Origin: Pseudorasbora parva
Lineage: Eukaryota; Chordata; Actinopteri; Cypriniformes; Gobionidae
Length of the DNA: 64,000 nucleotides
Direction: 5' to 3'
Assembly: GCF_024679245.1 (NCBI RefSeq)
Contig: NC_090191.1
Location: forward strand, 2,810,778 to 2,874,777
Of the stretch, positions 58,537 through 64,000 are shown in pieces (positions within the stretch are counted from its first letter, which is position 1; every line of letters begins with the position of its first letter). Position numbers and translations under genes: made by a program. The notes beneath the pieces are model-generated. The model was given only the letters and a program-made list of their open reading frames with translations. It was not told where the DNA came from and ran no database searches.

Positions 58537-59727
58537 ATTGATACTGTCACATGTAGCATAGTAAATAAGTCAATCAATTCCATCTAAAGAAGTGATTAAA
58601 TGAAGCAGGTATCTCTATGGTTAACTGTCTTTAACATTGTGAATGGCTAACACATATTGTGCCCTGTGTGCAGCTTTGCTCGCATCTTCTCCAAGCATGC
58701 AGGACATTTTTCAGTATCAGTGAATGATGGAGTCAGTGTTTCAGTCTCGACGAGTCAAACCACGAACGCTGTACTGAGTGATGAAATTGGACTTGGAATC
58801 TCATTTGTTTCTGGAAGAAAGCACTGAATGCAACAGAGAAAAATAAAATAAAAATAAAAATGTCCATGTAATTAGATTTCACAAGCTTAATTCCTATCGA
58901 CCAGCTCACTTAGCACAGCACTCGTGGCTCGACTCATGGAGACTGTTATCCAAGATGACACCTGTCCGTAAAAGCGTTATGTACTGTCTTAATAAAGTAG
59001 CTTCTTATTAAACTGCTTGTACTCTTACAAAGTTCTCAATGCTTCGGTTTGCATGTAGGGAGCCTCATTATGCTGCCGTGTTAGTGTGAGGCTATTTTGA
59101 GCCTTGTTAGTGGTATTAACTAGCAATTTAATTTCACTTATCCTTTGCCCCATAGACAAATGTTATAAGCGAATCTGTTTTTAGAGATAAAACTCTTCAC
59201 ATTCGATTTTCATGAAAACCCATCCCAGAGAATGATCTACTCGGTAACCATCTGCTAATAACCCCTAGGGTCATTTCTCACCGGTGTTGTCCTTTAAGCC
59301 CATATCATGGCATTTCTGCAGAAATACTTGAAAAGATTTAAATGTTTTTATACCTGAAAACGAAATGAATGTTATGAGCTGAGCTGAACAATAAGTGCAA
59401 ACATTTTTAATTTCGAATCTAAAGTTCACTGAACAACATTTTCTTCTTGCTACCACAATGCTGGCAATTCAACCACAGAATACTAACACTTATTTACCTC
59501 TATTCATTTTCAAGAAAGCACTTCATGCTAAAGTGACTTTTGCTCTGTTACGCTTTCCCCTGGTTAGGTCACCTGTGACACTGAAAACTCTCTCTGCAAA
59601 AGCTTGCGAAGCCGGCATTGCTAACAGATCTAATGCTAATTGTTTCAATCTGTGATAAAATGTGTCACATTTCCCAAGCCAAAACTGGATTCCCTAATCA
59701 CAAGTAATAGGCTGTGAGAGCTCCTCC
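58537..59727. other. Gene D intron 2, featureless part
   Basis: I see no gene, RNA or repeat with clear ends. A short A-rich AAATA run lies near 58840-58860. Confidence 0.4.
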
Positions 59728-62251
59728 TTATACTTGCTTAGGTGCTGCCTTAGGCTTTGCACGGCATTTGGACAGAAAACTGAAGACTGGCTGCCTTGAG
59801 GAGGAGGAGGATGGTGGTTCAGGGTCAGGCTCTGGTCCATTCAGTTCCTCCACATCATCATCAGGGTGAGTCTCTTGACTCTGAGTGCACTGGACCACAT
59901 ACCCCTCTGCCTGCTTAAAACGTCCCCAAACACTGTTATCAGCCACATCAAGGAGAGTATCACACACAGTAGGGTTGAGAAAGAAAGCAGCGGCAACAAG
60001 TGGAGAGAACTTTTCATCTGATGAATCCAATACCCGGGCAAAGCGCTGGTTTAAATTTACTTTCATTTTTCGTGCTAGAGTGGCAAAATCCCGATGATTT
60101 GCAAATCTAAGAGGGCAGGGACGATCAGTGACATAGACATTGTGTCACTCTGAAGAGTCTGTGTGTTCGTCAAAAGGCAACATGAGTTCATGCAATGAGC
60201 TGAGCTTCTGCCACTCACTAGAAAGTAAGTTGTCCCACCCCATCTCGTTCGCTATTTCACAAAGAGGTTCTTTAACTTTGAGGAGTCGTGCAATCATGTA
60301 ATATATACTTGACCAGTGCGTGGGACAATCATTCACCACAATTCGGCCACACTTATCCAAAATCTTCTGTGTTGCAACAGATGACTTGCGAAAGAGCTTC
60401 ACAATTGATCGTGCTTTGTCAAGGATTCGCTTCACACTTGCCTCCTTGTTTAGCATGTGGACCACAAGCTGCAGCGTGTGAACCACACATGGCATCCTTT
60501 CCATATCCATCTCCATGTTTTGATAGCTACCAAAAAGAAAGTAAAGACATATCAGGTAAATGAGGTAATACATTAACTTACTGTCAAATGAAATTAAGAA
60601 TAAAAGTGTGTAACCGATGGTCTTCAGTCTTCTTATCTGAATCACTTTTACTTCGGGGGGACTCCTCTTGATCATCTGAGCTAGCCTTTTCTTCTTCTTG
60701 TGTAGTGTGTTTAAATGCTGCTACCATATTGCTACCATTGTCCGTTATTACAGTCAGAATTTTGTCATTTGTAATGCTCCATTCCTGCATGCACTTATCC
60801 ACGCAGGCCTTAATGGACTGGGCAGTGTGTGGATGGACAACTTGTTCAAGAGCGAGCAGGATGTGTTCTGGATTGTTTTGATCAACATAAAAAATCAACA
60901 ACTTATGCCAAGGAATGATGCAGACAGTCCCTTTTTAGTCCATAAGTCAATTCCAATTGACACTTTACAAGCACCACACAGTCGTTTATCTTTGTTTTCT
61001 TTGGCACTGTCAGCTTGTTATCAAATGCTTCTATCATGAGAATAAAGTCCTCATCTTCTACTGTAGTCAGAGGTAACCCTGACCGTCCAATCCATTTTGC
61101 AATAGCCTCCTCTTTTACCTGCTGTTCTCTGGCATTGCTTTTGTACTATGTAGTACCTAACAGTGCTTCTGCAATGTTTTGATTAGACATTTTTGCCTTT
61201 TTTGCGCTTGGTGCACCGCCTTCATCAGGAGACTTCTGTAGCTGTGACTTAAAAAAGGAAAATAGTTTAAATGTTTATATTATTTATTCATTGCAATCAC
61301 TTTATTTATGCAAGCAGTAAATATTAAAGCACTAAACGCAAATAAAAGCGTGAAAAAAGTAAATATTTAATAAGTTGGCAGCTAGGTGGATAAAAAAATA
61401 AGATTTTATAAGGTATTCATTTGTCTAGCAATACTGTATGTTTTAAATACCCCACAATATTGCTAGATTAGTATGTATAATGATAGGATGTGAACAGTCA
61501 CGTTTCACATGACTAATCTAGAAATATTTATGATATTGTCAACAAGTGGAACATTATAAAATATACTAAACATTAGTATTAATCAAATTTATATAGCATA
61601 ATATTATGTATTAGTATGGTGCTCTCATCTAACTTGAAGAAGGGGCTATTTTACAGTACTTTTCAGTTCGTAATATTTAATGCTACAACATTTACCAACT
61701 ACAGTCTTCCAATTTTGCTTAGCTCAATAAACAAAAGAACATTGTTGTGAATTTACCTTTGAGAAAATGTCCGGGTGGCTCGTTTGTAAATGTCTTTTTA
61801 AATTGGTTGTGTTCTTGCCACGAATGATCGCTCCACATGCTTTACACTTTGTTTTGTTTTGTTCGTCATCAAACGTGACGTGAGCCTACACGTCTCCCCT
61901 TCTTTTTCTCCCAGCTTTGGACATTTTGTCGCTCTTTTAGACATTGCCTCTTTGAATGCCGTCTTCCCGGGAGCTCAGTCAAATAAGTCAGTCCCTGATT
62001 GGTTCTCTTCTCTCGTCCTCGTTTCGCCTGTTCCGTTTTGCCGATTGGTTCTTTTGTTCATCTCTCCCGCCTTCTAATTGGATTTTCGTCAAAGTCTATT
62101 TTCGTCTTGTCCTTTATTCGTTGACGATAATGTCAATCAATTTAGTCATAGTTTTAGTCTCCATCAGTAACTTATTTTATAGTTTTCGTTTCGTTTTTGT
62201 CCGCAAAAAAATATTTGTGACGAAAATATTTAGTCAACGAAATGAACACTG
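59728..62251 (-). mobile_element. BED-finger hAT transposon, broken, with introns
   Basis: Minus strand. The first exon (61924-61757) encodes a BED zinc finger (C-K-A-C ... H-L-Q-T-S-H) and ends at a GTAAAT donor; an acceptor lies at 61248. Downstream frames carry V-I-T-D-N-G-S-N-M (catalytic Asp region, ~60730), a C-V-V-H-T-L-Q block after a second intron whose acceptor is near 60530, and N-D-C-P-T-H-W-S-S. An in-frame TAG lies in the BED exon, and other stops follow. The right end CAGTGTTCATTTCGTTGAC (reverse strand) is at 62251. The left terminus and C-terminal dimerisation region are missing. Confidence 0.7.
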
Positions 62252-62590
62252 ATTGTCACTATATGATAAATTAAAATAAACTGATAACATCACTGTTTTC
62301 TCCAGAACGACTGTACAGCCAAATCAAATTTTGTTGCCTTGTCCTGTTTGACACTGTGAAGCTGCTTTGACACAATCGTGATTGTAAAAGCGATATATAA
62401 ATAAAGTTTATTGAAAGTTGATTGATTAAAAGTTGTTGTTGCAGCCCTCAACTAATGTTGATCTACCATTCAGTAGTGTTTCGGCATCCGGGTTACCAGA
62501 TCTGCTCTAGTTACCACAGCTGCAGCTACAAACATTCCTGCTGGATCCTGCAGCCTATCTGGCAACCTCAAGTCATGAGTCAAGAGTTGA

Positions 62591-62895
62591 CTGGAGAGAA
62601 GCCTTTCAACTGCCTACAGTGTGGAAAGAGTTTCTGTCGAAAAAGAAACCTTGAGGAACACATGAAAATTCACTCTGGAGAGAAGGCTTACACCTGCCAA
62701 GAGTGTGGAAAGAATTTAACTCGAAAACAGCATCTTAAAGCCCACATGAGAGTTCACTCTGGAGAGAAGGCTTACACCTGCCAAGAGTGTGGAAAGAGTT
62801 TAACTCGAAAAGAGCATCTTAAAGCCCACATGAAAGTTCACACTGGAGAGAAGCCTTTTACCAGCCTACTGTGTGGAAAGAGTTTTCATCCCTGA
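62591..62895 (+). pseudogene. Orphan C2H2 zinc-finger fragment
   Basis: Three intact fingers and one broken one, with TGEKP/SGEKA linkers, similar to the gene C L-V-R-K-E-H type. There is no FiNZ exon, no D-L-x-A-L-K-V-E start and no acceptor in front. The array runs into an AT microsatellite right after the stop at 62893-62895. It sits in gene D intron 2 and is probably a relic of another family member. Confidence 0.8.
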
Positions 62896-62896
62896 A

Positions 62897-62901
<5 letters not shown>

Positions 62902-62958
<57 letters not shown>
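62902..62958. repeat. (AT)n microsatellite
   Basis: About 28 AT units directly after the zinc-finger fragment. Confidence 0.95.
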
Positions 62959-62962
<4 letters not shown>

Positions 62963-63639
62963 TAATATTAAGGAAAATAATATGTTTTGACAAATGATCA
63001 AACGTGAAAGATATGAACAGATTCAATATTAGTCGACATCACACACAACTCAACATATTCTTCATGCTTCTGTTCAAATCTCACTGGCTTAAATGCATGT
63101 TTCTCTTGTTATTTAAAAGATTTTTTGTCAAATATTTTAGACATCGATCTGATTAAAATCCATGAAAACTACGTGTATGGGAAGTGCCGCTCACTTCCAG
63201 TTCTGTGGATGGGGTTCTGTAACTGGTGTGCTGCGGGGCTGCACTGGAAATATCGCCCTCGGACACGCGCATGCCTAATGTATGTCACTGCAATCGTCTT
63301 TACCTTCATTACAACTGTCATCCATCAAAACTTTATCCAGTTGAAATGTGTAATGTTAGTTTGCATATCCTGTGTTCATGAAGCGGTTGGTCTGTATTTC
63401 ACAAAGAGTGATTAGAAACACCTTGGGCTGCCCCGAATCCAATCAATCATTGAGGTAGTTCTTTAATTTATATTTTTTAATTTATATAATTTTTATTTTA
63501 TTATTTAACGTATCAATAATGAAATTAATGAATTATAGTAATATATTCAAATTCATTTCAAGCTATATCGCGGCCAACCCAGAGGATCACTGAGGCCCCC
63601 TAGTGGGCAGCGGCCCACAGGTTGTGTACCACTGTGCTA
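62959..63639. other. Gene D intron 2, unassigned
   Basis: AT-rich. A 96-codon forward frame (63125-63415) matches nothing I know. 63560-63640 resembles the end of a dispersed repeat. Confidence 0.3.
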
Positions 63640-64000
63640 GACTACAAGGTAGTGGAGGGGTCTGCAGTTAAAAGCTCCTTTAAAGTTACTCCTTTAATTT
63701 AGAGGGTGTTCCACACAATATTAAGAATATTGAGCTGAAGCTTGACTTCACAAAATTAAAACGCAAATCGAATTGCAATATTTGTCAGAAAAATCGCAAT
63801 TAGATATTTTCTCCAAACTATATTCCAAACACTACTTTAATAACACCTCTGGCAGTGTCCTAAACAAATAGAATCCAAACATGATGAGTTTGGAAATTGT
63901 CCTAAAGAACTGAAATGGTTACAAATGTAAGGAAAGGTTTTAAGATTAAATGTAATCCCTCTTTATGTAGCTTATCTGGTATAGGATCTAGCTAACATGT
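63640..64000 (+). other. Conserved sequence just upstream of the gene D finger exon
   Basis: Aligns with 42430-42616 plus 43628-43830 of gene C, and with the matching parts of A and B, all of which end ~65-130 bases before the finger exon. In gene C the last shared phrase (ATAGGA-CTAGC-AACATGT) lies 68 bases before the exon, so the gene D finger exon should begin at about 64065-64100. Confidence 0.75.

Noticed and set aside
62422..62895. Orphan fingers as exon 3 of gene D
   Set aside because: Lacks the family acceptor and D-L-x-A-L-K-V-E start; the true pre-exon intron sequence appears later, at the right edge.
63125..63415. 96-codon forward frame
   Set aside because: No motif, no splice context, and AT-rich intronic surroundings.

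Overview
This window is vertebrate nuclear DNA from a teleost, most probably a cyprinid (zebrafish/carp relatives). Two things point there. It holds a tandem array of same-strand C2H2 zinc-finger genes whose N-terminal exon encodes the fish-specific FiNZ-type module (starts M-A-F-I-K-E-E). It also has a dense, nested fish transposon load: Ty3/gypsy, an endogenous retrovirus, Rex3-like and other LINEs, Tc1, many hAT families and a MULE. I see no tRNA, rRNA or CRISPR.

Layout: (1) 1-8431, a nearly complete Ty3/gypsy LTR retrotransposon, with near-identical ~1.47 kb LTRs, gag with one in-frame stop and an intact 1388-residue pol. (2) 8913-14508, FiNZ gene A (promoter/exon 1, FiNZ exon, 11-finger exon). 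(3) 15337-22640, a block of dead LINE, DIRS-like and Tc1 copies. (4) 22870-26794, FiNZ gene B (6 fingers). (5) 28260-32397, a 4.1 kb MULE-type DNA transposon with ~280 bp inverted repeats and a 9-bp target duplication; its broken coding region joins a transposase to a ubiquitin-specific-protease-like cysteine peptidase domain. (6) 33840-45465, FiNZ gene C (16 fingers, 8 kb intron full of nested hATs and minisatellites). (7) 45.7-54.8 kb, a retroviral relic (LTR, Lys-type primer site, broken env) into which a sushi-like gypsy element, a solo LTR and several hATs have inserted. (8) 54813 to the right edge, FiNZ gene D: promoter and a triplicated FiNZ exon lie inside, and its finger exon should start just past base 64000.

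The four genes share one architecture: promoter with a perfect TGACGTCA element, non-coding exon 1, phase-1 FiNZ exon, and a single terminal finger exon opening with D-L-x-A-L-K-V-E. They are tandem duplicates that carried some transposon fragments along and gained others later. Such arrays are thought to bind and repress transposons; that role is family knowledge, not shown here. The most unusual items are the transposase-peptidase MULE, the repeated FiNZ modules packed with SUMO-type psi-K-x-E sites, the shared CRE promoters, and a retroviral env remnant abutting the gene D promoter.
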